Assembly (NCBI RefSeq): GCF_001439785.1 | Contig: NZ_JYLI01000007.1 | Coordinates: forward strand, 124,001 to 188,000 | DNA length: 64,000 bases | Direction: 5' to 3' | From: Pseudomonas poae | Lineage (GTDB): Bacteria > Pseudomonadota > Gammaproteobacteria > Pseudomonadales > Pseudomonadaceae | Shown here: in pieces, positions 16,913-26,386 of the stretch | Position numbering within the stretch: the first letter of the stretch is position 1 | Layout: each line of letters begins with the position of its first letter | Notes under the pieces: model-generated | Seen by the model: only the letters and a program-made list of their open reading frames with translations | What the model was told of the DNA's origin: nothing | Database searches by the model: none | Made by a program: the position numbers and the translations under genes

Positions 16913-16983
16913 TTATTTGCCGTTTCTGTGAATGGGTGGCGGTGGGTCGAATACATGATATTTGGACTGTTTTGCGATAACTG

Positions 16984-17003
16984 TTGCGCAAATATCTGCG
17001 CAG
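16984..17003. promoter_or_regulatory. Inverted repeat, candidate activator-binding site 2
   Basis: TTGCGCA and TGCGCAG are separated by AATATC. The half-site TGCGCA is the same as in the repeat at 16895-16912, which suggests a shared regulator, possibly the sigma-54 activator encoded within the tss operon. The spacer is two bases longer, so affinity could differ. Confidence 0.35.
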
Positions 17004-17186
17004 GCCTTGTTTTTAGGGGGTTGTAGGATAAGTCTCAAGTTGAATTTTTCGCTTGATGAATCGTCGTGTCATGGCTAGTGTTTGCAAATCTTATGGGGGT
17101 CTCATCGCTGGAACAGTAAAGTTTTAATGTTCTTTTTGTTTGTTGTTAGTGCGTCTTGTGAGGTGAATAGTTGTGCCTGGATCAAA

Positions 17187-18737
17187 ATGGATTATTTGAA
17201 CTCGCTTTGTGAGAGTTATCTGGAATTGGCGCGGCGGCCTTGCTCGGATGCAAGTTTCGCTGGTAATGAAGTGCGCTTTTCCAGTGAATACGATGCCCTG
17301 GAGGCCGAGCTGGCGAAAATGCAATCGATACACAGTGAAAGCCAGCCGGATTGGCAAAAAGTCATTGAAACCAGCGAGTGTGTGTTGGGCGAGCATTCCA
17401 AGGATCTGCGTGTCGCGGTATGGCTGGTCTGGGCGCTTTACCAGCGTGAGTCGTTTGCTGGTCTGTTGGCCGGAATAGGTCTCCTGCTGCATCTCTGCGA
17501 GCAGCATTGGGCAGTTGTCTACCCGCTCAAGCTGCGCACCCGCCGTGCGGCTTTTGGCTGGCTGGTATTGCGCCTTGACCCCGTGTTCGCCAAAAGCGTG
17601 TCAGTTGCAGGCCAGCAGGCGGTATTTCATCTGCTCCACGAACATCTTGCGCGCCTTGATGAATGCTGGAGCCAGCATCTGGGTCACGATGCTCCATTGT
17701 TGTTGTCGATTCGCAGGCAACTGTCGGAGCGCCTTGAACCGACCGCACACGGCAATCCATCTCCAGCGGCGTTGCCGCACGTCATGACCAACGTCAAACA
17801 GGTGGCGGCTCTGCTCAAGCCCGAGCCCGCAATCGAAAACGAAAGGGATGCGAACAAATGGCTGCGCACCCTGCAGGACCAGGCACGCCCCTTGTGCAAC
17901 TGGTGGTTGCGCCAGGGCGCTGCAGACCTGCGCGCCTTGCGCCTGAGTCGAACACTGGCCTGGCTCTCACTGACCCGTTACCCGGACGCAGATAACGAGA
18001 GAACCACGACCTTGCGTGGCCCCGCAGGCGACAAGCTCAAGCGGTGCCAGGAGCGTCTTGCCCAGGGTCATCACGCCGATCTGATACTTGAGTTCGACGC
18101 AAGCCTGAGCAGCGCAATGTTCTGGTTTGACGGACTGCGCATGCAGTGGGAGTGCCTTGACGCACTGCAGGCCAACCTGGCGAAGACCGAGCTGGAGGTG
18201 AGTTTTGCGCTGTTGCTGCAGCGTCTGCCGGACCTGCCTGAGTATCGCTTTTACGACGGAGTGCCGTTTGCCGATGCCAGCACCCGTGACTGGATTGCGC
18301 TCCATGTGGCCCGCCATCTGCAGACCAACCAACCCCTGGCGCAGGCGAAAAACGTCGGCGCCGCACCGTGGGAGACGGCATTGCAGGAAGGGCTGCCCAG
18401 GCTGCGCAAGGACGGGCTCAAGGCTGTCGTCGGCGAGTTCACGCAAAGCCTGCACGCCGCGCGAAGCGAGCGGGACCGTTTCCATTGGCGCCTGGCCCAG
18501 GCCCGTCTATGTGTGCTGGCAGGCAAGCACGAGTTGGCGAAGATCCAGCTCGAACAACTGGATGATCACCTGCAGCACGCAGGGCTTGAGCGCTGGGAAC
18601 CTGACCTGGCGCTGCAAGTGGCACAGCTGCTGTTTCGCTGCTGTGAGCTGCTGCCGCAAGACCAGGCCGTGCGTGAGCGCAAGGAACAAACCCATCGCAG
18701 GTTGTGCCACTTCGATCTTGAAGCGGTACTTGAATAG
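17187..18737 (+). CDS. tssA: TssA, T6SS baseplate/tail assembly chaperone (ImpA family)
   Basis: 516 aa from the ATG at 17187; the 35-codon upstream extension is hydrophobic, AT-rich and lacks a ribosome site, while MDYLNSLCESYLELARRP is a normal TssA N-terminus. The ImpA N-terminal domain (about 1-150) includes DLRVAVWLVWALYQRESFAG. The C-terminal half carries the VasJ-type repeats (AKIQLEQLDDHLQ...). TssA recruits the baseplate and primes sheath and tube polymerisation. It is the first gene of a rightward operon running to 36912; order matches hsiA2 of P. aeruginosa HSI-II. Confidence 0.92.
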   Translation: MDYLNSLCESYLELARRPCSDASFAGNEVRFSSEYDALEAELAKMQSIHSESQPDWQKVIETSECVLGEHSKDLRVAVWLVWALYQRESFAGLLAGIGLLLHLCEQHWAVVYPLKLRTRRAAFGWLVLRLDPVFAKSVSVAGQQAVFHLLHEHLARLDECWSQHLGHDAPLLLSIRRQLSERLEPTAHGNPSPAALPHVMTNVKQVAALLKPEPAIENERDANKWLRTLQDQARPLCNWWLRQGAADLRALRLSRTLAWLSLTRYPDADNERTTTLRGPAGDKLKRCQERLAQGHHADLILEFDASLSSAMFWFDGLRMQWECLDALQANLAKTELEVSFALLLQRLPDLPEYRFYDGVPFADASTRDWIALHVARHLQTNQPLAQAKNVGAAPWETALQEGLPRLRKDGLKAVVGEFTQSLHAARSERDRFHWRLAQARLCVLAGKHELAKIQLEQLDDHLQHAGLERWEPDLALQVAQLLFRCCELLPQDQAVRERKEQTHRRLCHFDLEAVLE

Positions 18738-18772
18738 GCTGCAGAGCCGCACGCAAAAAAGGAGAAAAAACC

Positions 18773-19270
18773 ATGCCCAAAGAGGGGTCGGTAGCACCGA
18801 AGGAACGCATCAATATCACGTTCAAACCTGCAGTTGGTGGTGCGCAGGAAGAAGTCGAACTGCCGTTGAAACTGCTGGTGCTGGGAGACTTCATCCAGCG
18901 CGAGGACCTGCGCAAGCTCGAAGACCGCAAGCCTGTGGCGATCGACAAGAACACCCTGGATGAGGTGCTGGCCAAGCAGGCACTGAGCTTGACGCTCAGC
19001 GTACCCAATCGTCTCCAGGACGACGCCGAGCCAGAGGAGCTGGGTATTCAGGTGAACATCAATTCAATGCAGGACTTCAATCCCGCAAGCCTGGTCGAGC
19101 AGATTCCCGAACTGAAAAAGCTGATGACCCTGCGTGACGCATTGATGGCATTGAAGGGCCCGCTGGGTAACACGCCGAGCTTTCGCAAGGCTATCGAGCA
19201 GGCCCTGGCCGACGACGAGTCGCGCACGCGTGTACTCGCCGAATTGGGGCTGGCCCGGCCCTCCCTATGA
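18773..19270 (+). CDS. tssB: TssB, small sheath subunit
   Basis: 165-residue contractile-sheath protein (VipA/HsiB). The N-terminal block RINITFKP...EVELPLKLLVLGDF is diagnostic. The C-terminal helix region (LKKLMTLRDALMALKGPLG) is the part that interacts with TssC. The start follows an AAAAAGGAGAAAAAACC ribosome site. It is 35 bp after tssA and 25 bp before tssC. With TssC it forms the cytoplasmic sheath whose contraction drives the needle. Confidence 0.96.
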   Translation: MPKEGSVAPKERINITFKPAVGGAQEEVELPLKLLVLGDFIQREDLRKLEDRKPVAIDKNTLDEVLAKQALSLTLSVPNRLQDDAEPEELGIQVNINSMQDFNPASLVEQIPELKKLMTLRDALMALKGPLGNTPSFRKAIEQALADDESRTRVLAELGLARPSL

Positions 19271-19295
19271 TTTTCAGTAAAAGGACACTGATCCC

Positions 19296-20771
19296 ATGAA
19301 CACTCAAGCCACCTCACTGGCTGCTCCCAGGGCGGACGAGTCGAGCATCCTCGACAACATCATTGCGCATACCCTGCTGACGGCGGATGACGAGGCCTAC
19401 GGTATCGCCAAGCGCGGTGTCTCGGCGTTTATCGAAGAGTTGGTCAAGCCGCACAACAGCGCAGAACCGGTCAAAAAACGCCTGGTGGACCGGATGATCG
19501 CCGAGATCGACAGCAAGCTCAGCAGGCAGATGGACGAAATTCTCCATCACCCGCAGTTCCAGGCACTGGAAGCTGCCTGGCGAGGTTTGCAGTTGCTGAT
19601 CGAGCGAACCAATTTCCGTGAAAACATCAAGATCGAACTGCTGAATGTATCCCGAGCGGACTTGCTCGATGACTTCGAGGACTCGCCGGAAGTCAACCAG
19701 TCCGGGCTCTACAAGCATATCTACAGCGCCGAGTACGGCCAGTTCGGTGGTCAGCCCGTGGGCGCCATCATCGCCAACTATTTCCTTTCACCCAGTGCGC
19801 CCGACGTAAAGCTCATGCAGTACGTTTCGACTGTCGCTTGCGTGGCTCACGCGCCTTTTATCGCAGCGGCCGGGCCAGCCTTTTTTGGCCTGGAAAGCTT
19901 TACCGGTCTGCCTGACCTGAAGGACCTCAAGGATCATTTCGAAGGCCCGCAATTTGCCAAATGGCAGAGCTTTCGTCAGAGCGAAGACGCGCGCTACATC
20001 GGCCTCACCGTACCGCGTTTTTTGCTGCGCACGCCTTACGATCCCCTTGAATCTCCGGTCAAGACCTTTGCCTATCAGGAAAACGTGGTCAACAGTCACG
20101 AGCACTATCTGTGGGGGAATACGGCTTATGCATTTGCCACACGCTTGACCGACAGCTTCGCCAGGTTTCGTTGGTGTCCCAACATCATCGGTCCGCAAAG
20201 CGGCGGGGCGGTGGAAGACCTGCCCTTGCACCACTTTCACAGCATGGGTGAAATCGAAACGAAGATCCCCACTGAGGTGCTGGTCTCCGATCGACGCGAA
20301 TATGAACTGGCCCAGGAGGGGTTCATCGCGTTGACCATGCGCAAAGGCAGTGACAATGCGGCATTTTTCTCCGCAAGTTCGGTGCAGAAGCCCAAGTATT
20401 TCGGCACCAGTGTCGAGGGGCGGGAAGCGGAGTTGAATTACCGGCTGGGCACTCAGTTGCCGTACATGATGGTGGTCAACCGACTGGCTCATTACCTGAA
20501 AGTGTTGCAGCGCGAGCAGTTGGGGTCGTGGAAGGAACGCACCGACCTGGAACTTGAACTCAATAAATGGATTCGTCAGTACGTCGCAGACCAGGAAAAC
20601 CCCAGTGCCGAGGTGCGTGGTCGTCGACCCCTGCGTGCGGCACGCATCGTTGTCAGCGATGTTGACGGTGAGCCCGGCTGGTATCGCGTCAGTCTGAGTG
20701 TGCGGCCTCACTTCAAATATATGGGGGCGGACTTCACGCTTTCCCTTGTCGGCAAGCTCGACAAAGAATGA
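19296..20771 (+). CDS. tssC: TssC, large sheath subunit
   Basis: 491-residue VipB/HsiC homologue. Characteristic blocks are DEILHHPQFQALEAAWRGL (about 78-96), FGGQPVGAIIANYFLSPSAPDV, PYDPLESPVKTFAYQE and the C-terminal RGRRPLRAARIVVSDV with GWYRVSLSVRPHFKYMGADF. Length is as usual. Together with TssB it builds the helical sheath and provides the strand exchange between rings. It overlaps tssE by 4 bases. Confidence 0.97.
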   Translation: MNTQATSLAAPRADESSILDNIIAHTLLTADDEAYGIAKRGVSAFIEELVKPHNSAEPVKKRLVDRMIAEIDSKLSRQMDEILHHPQFQALEAAWRGLQLLIERTNFRENIKIELLNVSRADLLDDFEDSPEVNQSGLYKHIYSAEYGQFGGQPVGAIIANYFLSPSAPDVKLMQYVSTVACVAHAPFIAAAGPAFFGLESFTGLPDLKDLKDHFEGPQFAKWQSFRQSEDARYIGLTVPRFLLRTPYDPLESPVKTFAYQENVVNSHEHYLWGNTAYAFATRLTDSFARFRWCPNIIGPQSGGAVEDLPLHHFHSMGEIETKIPTEVLVSDRREYELAQEGFIALTMRKGSDNAAFFSASSVQKPKYFGTSVEGREAELNYRLGTQLPYMMVVNRLAHYLKVLQREQLGSWKERTDLELELNKWIRQYVADQENPSAEVRGRRPLRAARIVVSDVDGEPGWYRVSLSVRPHFKYMGADFTLSLVGKLDKE

Positions 20772-21187
20772 ACAGGCACCCGGGGATGACCTGTCACCAC
20801 AGCCTTTTCGAGCGCCTCGAAGGCCACGCATCCGCTCAGTCGGGCGGCATGGCCTCGGTGGCTGCCCACTTGGGGAAAATGCTCAGCACGCGCGCCGGCA
20901 GTGTCCAGACTGCAGGCGATTATGGCCTGCCGGATCTCAATGACATGCGCCAGAGCCTGCATGAGTCCTTGAGCCAGTCGCGCCTCTCGATCGAGCGCTT
21001 TATCCAGGCCTACGAACCACGCCTGACGAATGTTCGTGTCAGGGCGCTGCCGCGTGACCGCGATCCCCTGGTCCTGGCATTTTCCATAGCAGCGATGCTT
21101 GTGATTGACGGTGAGGCGCGGGCCGTGGCTTTCAGCGCGCACCTGGGCGGCGGCGGGCAGGTGGAGGTCGCGCCGGATGACCTTTAA
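20768..21187 (+). CDS. tssE: TssE, gp25-like baseplate protein
   Basis: 139-residue protein with a gp25-like lysozyme-fold domain (about 55-130): LNDMRQSLHESLSQSRLSIERF, YEPRLTNVRV and the FSIAAMLVIDGEARAV strand region. TssE joins TssF, TssG and TssK in the baseplate wedge that starts sheath assembly. The ATG at 20768 overlaps the tssC stop (ATGA), giving translational coupling; an internal ATG at 20786 is possible. It overlaps tssF by 11 bases. Confidence 0.9.
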   Translation: MNRHPGMTCHHSLFERLEGHASAQSGGMASVAAHLGKMLSTRAGSVQTAGDYGLPDLNDMRQSLHESLSQSRLSIERFIQAYEPRLTNVRVRALPRDRDPLVLAFSIAAMLVIDGEARAVAFSAHLGGGGQVEVAPDDL

Positions 21188-22964
21188 TCGCTATTACCAG
21201 AGTGAACTCAGCGCCCTGCGTCAGCTTGGGCGACGTTTCTCGGAGCGTAATCCGGCGTTGGCACCGTTCCTGGCCACAGGCGGGCAGGACCCGGATGTGG
21301 AGCGGTTACTGGAAGGTTTCGCGTTTCTCACTGGGCGCTTGCGTCAGAAGCTCGATGACGAGTTGCCGGAGCTGACCCATTCGCTGATGCAATTGCTGTG
21401 GCCCAACTACATGCGGCCGTTGCCCTCGTTCAGCATCCTGCAGTTCGACCCGCTCAAACGTGCGGGGCCGGCTATCCGGGTGGAGCGCGATACCGCAGTG
21501 GAAAGCGTGGCGATCAATGGCGAGCGTTGCCGTTTTCGCACCTGCTATCTCACCCAGGTGATGCCGTTGCAACTCAATCGTGTGGACTACGTATTCCAGG
21601 GTGAGCGCGCTTTGCTGGATCTGCACCTGGACATGAGTGCGCCTGGCAATTTCACCGAATTGGTGTTCGAGCCTCTGCGCTTGCACCTGGCAGGCGATCG
21701 TTATGTCAGCCAGGGTCTTTATTTGAGCCTGCTGCGTCATCTTGAAGGCATTGAGCTGTTGCTGCTGGACGAAAATGGACGCTCTGTTGACGGTCCTGAT
21801 GGACAGCCGACGTCGCTGCGGCTGGCTGCCAGCCAGGTACAGCCGGTCGGGTTCGGCGAAGACCAGGCATTGATCCCTTATCCGCCCAATACCTTCAGTG
21901 GCTATCGCCATCTGCAGGAGTACTTTGCCTTTCCCGACAAGTACTTGTTCGTCGATGTCGCTGGCCTCGACGCCCTGCACGGGGTTCCCCACGCGCAGCT
22001 CAAACAGGTGCGCGGCATGGTGATGCGCTTCGAACTGCGTATCCAGGCGCATGAACCCCAATGGCCTGGGCTGGATAACGTAAAGCTGTATTGCACGCCC
22101 ATCGTCAACCTGTTCAACCATGACGCGGTGCCGATCCGCCTGGACGGCAAGCAGGATGAATACCTGCTCGTGCCTGGTGAATACACCCGGGGCCACGCAG
22201 GCGTCTTTTGCGTGGATCGCGTGACGGGTTGGCGCCCAGGCGGGCTTGGCCACCGGGCGTTTGTGCCGTTCGAGTCCTTCGAGCATGACGCCGATGCCGG
22301 GGCATCAACTGCGCCGCCCAGCTTCAGCATTCGTCAGCGCCCATCTGGGCAGCATGCCGGGCTCGACACCTGGATGGCATTCGGTAGCAGCCACAGAGGT
22401 GAGCAGGAAACACTCTCGATCGAGCTGACGTGCACCAACCAGAACCTTGCGCAGCAACTGGCCATTGGTGAGATCAACCAACCTGGCGAGCACACTCCGG
22501 AATTCCTGACGTTTGGCAATATCACGGTGCCTACCGCGAGTTTCGCGCCGCCTCTGGACCAGGATTTCCTGTGGCGACTGATCAGTAACCTGTCGCTCAA
22601 CTATCTGTCGCTGACCGATATCAACGCTTTGAAAGTGATTCTCGAAACCTATGACCTGCCGCGTTACCACGGCCGGCAAGCGCAGCAGGTCAGCCTGAAG
22701 AGGCTCGGCGCACTGCAGGCCGTCAGCCACAAAGCGGTCGACCGCTTGCACCACGGCCTACCGCTTCGCGGGGTGCGGGTGGACCTTACGATCGATCCCC
22801 AAGGCTTCCTCGGGCAAGGCGACGTCTTTGTCTTTGCCTCCGTGCTCAACGAGTTTTTTGCCCTGTACGTCAATCTCAATTCGTACCACGAACTGCGCGT
22901 TATCAGCACACAAGGAGATGTGTACCTATGGCCACCCCGTTTGGGCCTGCAGCCCTTGCTTTAA
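21177..22964 (+). CDS. tssF: TssF, T6SS baseplate wedge protein
   Basis: 595-residue baseplate protein (ImpG/VasA). The start is the ATG at 21177 inside the end of tssE; its product begins MTFNRYYQSELSALRQLGRRF, as in other TssF proteins, followed by NPALAPFLA, DPDVERLLEGFAFLTGR and LWPNYMRPLPS. The C-terminus (VFASVLNEFFALYVNLNSYHEL) is also diagnostic. TssF forms a 2:1 wedge with TssG. It overlaps tssG by 37 bases, so the two are probably made in a coupled way. Confidence 0.94.
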   Translation: MTFNRYYQSELSALRQLGRRFSERNPALAPFLATGGQDPDVERLLEGFAFLTGRLRQKLDDELPELTHSLMQLLWPNYMRPLPSFSILQFDPLKRAGPAIRVERDTAVESVAINGERCRFRTCYLTQVMPLQLNRVDYVFQGERALLDLHLDMSAPGNFTELVFEPLRLHLAGDRYVSQGLYLSLLRHLEGIELLLLDENGRSVDGPDGQPTSLRLAASQVQPVGFGEDQALIPYPPNTFSGYRHLQEYFAFPDKYLFVDVAGLDALHGVPHAQLKQVRGMVMRFELRIQAHEPQWPGLDNVKLYCTPIVNLFNHDAVPIRLDGKQDEYLLVPGEYTRGHAGVFCVDRVTGWRPGGLGHRAFVPFESFEHDADAGASTAPPSFSIRQRPSGQHAGLDTWMAFGSSHRGEQETLSIELTCTNQNLAQQLAIGEINQPGEHTPEFLTFGNITVPTASFAPPLDQDFLWRLISNLSLNYLSLTDINALKVILETYDLPRYHGRQAQQVSLKRLGALQAVSHKAVDRLHHGLPLRGVRVDLTIDPQGFLGQGDVFVFASVLNEFFALYVNLNSYHELRVISTQGDVYLWPPRLGLQPLL

Positions 22965-23935
22965 CTGAACTGTCGCGGTGCGTTCGCGAATATTCGCTGT
23001 TCCAGGCGGTGCTTCTGGTGATCGAACGCCTGCGTGAGGCTCATCCGTTGCTGGACGAGGATGCGTTGTATGACCAACTGGAATTCCAGGCCAATCCCAG
23101 TCTTGGCTTTCCGGGGCATGACATAGACCAAGTGGAGTTTTTTGTGGAACAGGGTCAATTACGCGCGCGGTTGCGCCTCAATGTCCTGGGGCTGTTTGGC
23201 GCGGGTTCGCCGCTGCCGGCGTTCTATGGCGAACAGGCGTGTGCAGAACCCATGGGGGTCAACGTCACACGAGACTTCCTGAACGTCTTTCACCATCGCC
23301 TGCAACGGCTGATGTTGCCGATCTGGCGCAAGTACCGCTATCGAGCGCGCTTTCGAAACGGGGCCAGCGATGGTTTTTCGGCACAGATGTTCGCCCTGAT
23401 CGGCCTGGGAAGCCGGGAAGTTCGCTCAGCGGCACGTCTGGATTGCGGACGCCTGCTGCCTTACCTGGGCTTGTTGGGTCTGCGGGCACATTCGGCGTCG
23501 ATGATCGAGACAGTGTTGCGCCACTACTTCAAGCACAGCCGGGTGTTCATCGAGCAGTGGGTGGAGCGCCGTGTCTGCATCGACCGGCAGCAGCGCAACC
23601 GGCTGGGCGTTATCCACCATGCGCTCGGCCACGACCTGGTGCTGGGGCAGCAAGTAGCGGATCGCTGCGGCAAGTTCAAGGTGCACCTGATGGAGCTGAG
23701 CTGGCAGCGCTTTCACGCGTTTCTGCCCACCGGAAAGGCGTTCCTGCCCTTGTGTTCCTTGGTGCAACTAACGGCACGCGCGCCGCTTGCGTTCGACCTG
23801 CGCCTGGTACTGGCAGAGGGCGAAATACGCGCGCTGCACATCGGCGAGCGCAATGTCTGTCGCCTTGGCTGGACCAGCTGGCTGGCCCATGAACGTGCTG
23901 ATGGAGCGCTCACGCTCGCCGGCCACTCTGATTAG
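22928..23935 (+). CDS. tssG: TssG, T6SS baseplate wedge protein
   Basis: 335-residue ImpH/VasB homologue. Typical features are FFQ-like YSLFQAVLLVIERL near residues 22-36, IRF-like LEFQANPSLGFPGHDI, the GLFGAGSPLPAFY segment and ALIGLGSREVRS. The ATG at 22928 follows AAGGAGATG (ribosome site) within tssF. It holds the TssF dimers together and contacts TssK in the baseplate. Confidence 0.94.
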   Translation: MATPFGPAALALTELSRCVREYSLFQAVLLVIERLREAHPLLDEDALYDQLEFQANPSLGFPGHDIDQVEFFVEQGQLRARLRLNVLGLFGAGSPLPAFYGEQACAEPMGVNVTRDFLNVFHHRLQRLMLPIWRKYRYRARFRNGASDGFSAQMFALIGLGSREVRSAARLDCGRLLPYLGLLGLRAHSASMIETVLRHYFKHSRVFIEQWVERRVCIDRQQRNRLGVIHHALGHDLVLGQQVADRCGKFKVHLMELSWQRFHAFLPTGKAFLPLCSLVQLTARAPLAFDLRLVLAEGEIRALHIGERNVCRLGWTSWLAHERADGALTLAGHSD

Positions 23936-23941
23936 GGATCG

Positions 23942-26386
23942 ATGATTATGATCAATGTAGATCTGCAACAACTTATCCGCACCCTGGCCGCGCAGACCCG
24001 ATACGACCTCGAGCGATCAGCCGAGCGCTGTGTTGCACGCGGTGGTCGCGAGGTGCTGGTGGAGGACCTGCTGCTGGCGTTGCTGGAACACGCCGACGGC
24101 GTACTGGTGCAGGCTCTGGCGGATGCGGGCGTGCAATTGTCGGAACTCGAGTCGACGCTTTATCCAAAGAGCGAACACAGTGCAACCCGCAACCCGGTTT
24201 TCGCGACGACGCTGGTCCACTGGTTGCAACAGGGACTGATGGTTGCGCACGTCGAATTGGGGCAGCCGGAGGTCGATCAGGGCGCCTTGTTGCTGGCGCT
24301 GCTGCGTCATCCTCTGGAACATGCGGGCAGCGCGTACCAGAAGGTGCTGAGTCGTCTGGATATCGAGCGCGTGCGCAGCTTTCTGCAAAGCAATCCGCCG
24401 CAGGCGCATACCCCGACAGCGGACTCGTTGTTGCAGCGCTTCACCCATGACCTCACACACCAGGCACGTGAAGGTCTGATTGACCCGGTGCTGTGTCGTG
24501 ATGCCGAAATTCGACAGTTGGTCGACATTCTTACCCGCCGGCGCAAGAACAACCCGATTCTGATCGGAGAGGCCGGTGTTGGGAAAACCGCAATTGTCGA
24601 AGGCTTTGCCCTGCAAGTCGTCTCATCTCGGGTGCCGCCGTCGCTTCAGCAGGTGCGCGTACTCACTCTGGATCTGGGCCTGTTGCAAGCAGGGGCGGGG
24701 ATCAAGGGTGAGTTCGAGCGCCGCCTCAAGGGGGTGATCGACGAGGTCAACGCGTCGCCCCAGCGAGTGATCCTGTTTATCGATGAGGCCCATACTCTGG
24801 TGGGCACGGGCGGGCAGGGCGGTGCGTCCGACTCGGCGAACCTGCTCAAGCCAGCTCTGGCCCGTGGCGAGCTGCGTACCATAGCCGCCACCACGTGGTC
24901 GGAATACAAAAAACATATCGAGAAAGACCCGGCGCTGGCGCGACGCTTTCAACCGATACGGGTGGGCGAGCCCGGTGTCGAGCAAGCCGTCTCTATCCTG
25001 CGCGGGCTGGTCCCGGTCTACGAGGCCAGCCACGGTGTATACGTACGCGACGATGCCGTCGTTGCGGCGGCACACATGAGCGCGCGTTACCTGGCGGGGC
25101 GGCAGCTACCGGACAAAGCGGTGGATGTATTGGACACCGCTTGTGCACGGGCGCGTACACATCTGGCCGTGCCCCCTGAAACGTTGCAGCGTGCAAGCGC
25201 CGAACTGGCCGAAGGCCGTCAGCACCAGCATGCGTTGCGCCGCGACGCTGATGCCGGTTTGCCCGTCGACGGATCCGTGCTGCAAGCACTGCAATCGCGG
25301 CTCAAGGCTGTTGAGTGCGAGCACCAGGCGCTGGAACAGACCTGGTTTGCACAACGTGAGCAATCACCCGAACAGCCCGAGGTTTGCCCACGCCTGGTGG
25401 CTCAGGTCATCAGCGCATGGACCGGCATTCCCGCGGAGCAACTGGTGCTTGAACACAGCGACAAGGTCCTGGGTTTTGCCGATGCGCTGCGCGCACGCAT
25501 TCTTGGCCAGGATCACGCGGTGCAGGCGCTCGACCGTTGCCTGCGCGCCATGGCGGCAGGGCTGAACGAGCCTGATGCGCCGGTGGGTGTGTTTCTGCTG
25601 GTCGGACCGAGCGGCGTGGGCAAGACCGAAACGGCACTGGCGCTGGCGGACCTGCTGTACGGCGGCCGGCGGTTTGTCACCACTCTCAATATGTCGGAAT
25701 ACCAGGAGCAACATTCACTGTCCCGATTGATCGGTGCACCGCCCGGTTATGTCGGCTATGGCGAAGGCGGCGTCCTCACCGAAGCGGTACGTCAGCGCCC
25801 GTATTCGGTGGTATTGCTTGACGAGGTGGAGAAGGCTGACCCCCAGGTGCTGAACCTGTTCTACCAGGTGTTCGACAAGGGCCTGGCCAATGATGGTGAA
25901 GGTCGTGAGATCGACTTTCGCAACACCCTGATCCTGATGACCTCCAACCTCGGCAGCGACAGCATCAGCGCCTTGTGTGCCGATGGCCAGCGCCCCAAGC
26001 TCGAGGTTTTGCACGAGGCGATTCTTCCGTCGTTGCGCGCCTGGTTCAAGCCCGCATTGCTGGCGCGGATGCGCGTGGTGCCCTATTACCCGATTTCCGC
26101 TGAGGTGCTGGGTGAGGTGGTCAGGCTCAAGCTCGACCGTCTCGGGCAGCGGCTGGCCCGGCGCAAGCTGGCGTTCACCTATACGCCGCAATTGCTTGCG
26201 CACATGGCCCAACGCTGTGCCCATGGTGACAGCGGCGCACGCTACATCGATCAATGGATCGAGACCGACCTGCTGCCACAGATCGTGGACCGCCTGCTCG
26301 CGGCAACGGCCGCGGGCGAGTCTCTCTCGTTGGCCCATGCGTCGCTGGACAGTACCGGCCGGCCGGCGTGTGAGTTCAGCCAATGA
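23942..26386 (+). CDS. tssH: TssH (ClpV), sheath-recycling AAA+ ATPase
   Basis: 814-residue Clp/Hsp100 ATPase. The N-domain (1-150) is the ClpV type that recognises TssC in contracted sheaths. The first AAA+ module has Walker A GEAGVGKT (209-216) and Walker B ILFIDEAHT. The second has GPSGVGKT (555-562) and VVLLDEVEKAD. Both nucleotide sites are intact. It unfolds spent sheath in the cytosol so subunits can be reused. Start at 23942 or 23948 (two in-frame ATGs). It overlaps the next gene by 4 bases. Confidence 0.95.
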   Translation: MIMINVDLQQLIRTLAAQTRYDLERSAERCVARGGREVLVEDLLLALLEHADGVLVQALADAGVQLSELESTLYPKSEHSATRNPVFATTLVHWLQQGLMVAHVELGQPEVDQGALLLALLRHPLEHAGSAYQKVLSRLDIERVRSFLQSNPPQAHTPTADSLLQRFTHDLTHQAREGLIDPVLCRDAEIRQLVDILTRRRKNNPILIGEAGVGKTAIVEGFALQVVSSRVPPSLQQVRVLTLDLGLLQAGAGIKGEFERRLKGVIDEVNASPQRVILFIDEAHTLVGTGGQGGASDSANLLKPALARGELRTIAATTWSEYKKHIEKDPALARRFQPIRVGEPGVEQAVSILRGLVPVYEASHGVYVRDDAVVAAAHMSARYLAGRQLPDKAVDVLDTACARARTHLAVPPETLQRASAELAEGRQHQHALRRDADAGLPVDGSVLQALQSRLKAVECEHQALEQTWFAQREQSPEQPEVCPRLVAQVISAWTGIPAEQLVLEHSDKVLGFADALRARILGQDHAVQALDRCLRAMAAGLNEPDAPVGVFLLVGPSGVGKTETALALADLLYGGRRFVTTLNMSEYQEQHSLSRLIGAPPGYVGYGEGGVLTEAVRQRPYSVVLLDEVEKADPQVLNLFYQVFDKGLANDGEGREIDFRNTLILMTSNLGSDSISALCADGQRPKLEVLHEAILPSLRAWFKPALLARMRVVPYYPISAEVLGEVVRLKLDRLGQRLARRKLAFTYTPQLLAHMAQRCAHGDSGARYIDQWIETDLLPQIVDRLLAATAAGESLSLAHASLDSTGRPACEFSQ

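Larger units (their letters stand above)
16715..17186. other. AT-rich divergent regulatory region between hcp and tssA
   Basis: No gene is credible here. The region is visibly richer in A and T than the flanking genes. It contains a sigma-54-like promoter towards hcp, two TGCGCA-based inverted repeats, and a smaller ATAAC-TT-GTTAT repeat at 16854-16865. It would be expected to control both the Hcp gene and the 16-gene tss operon. Confidence 0.7.
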
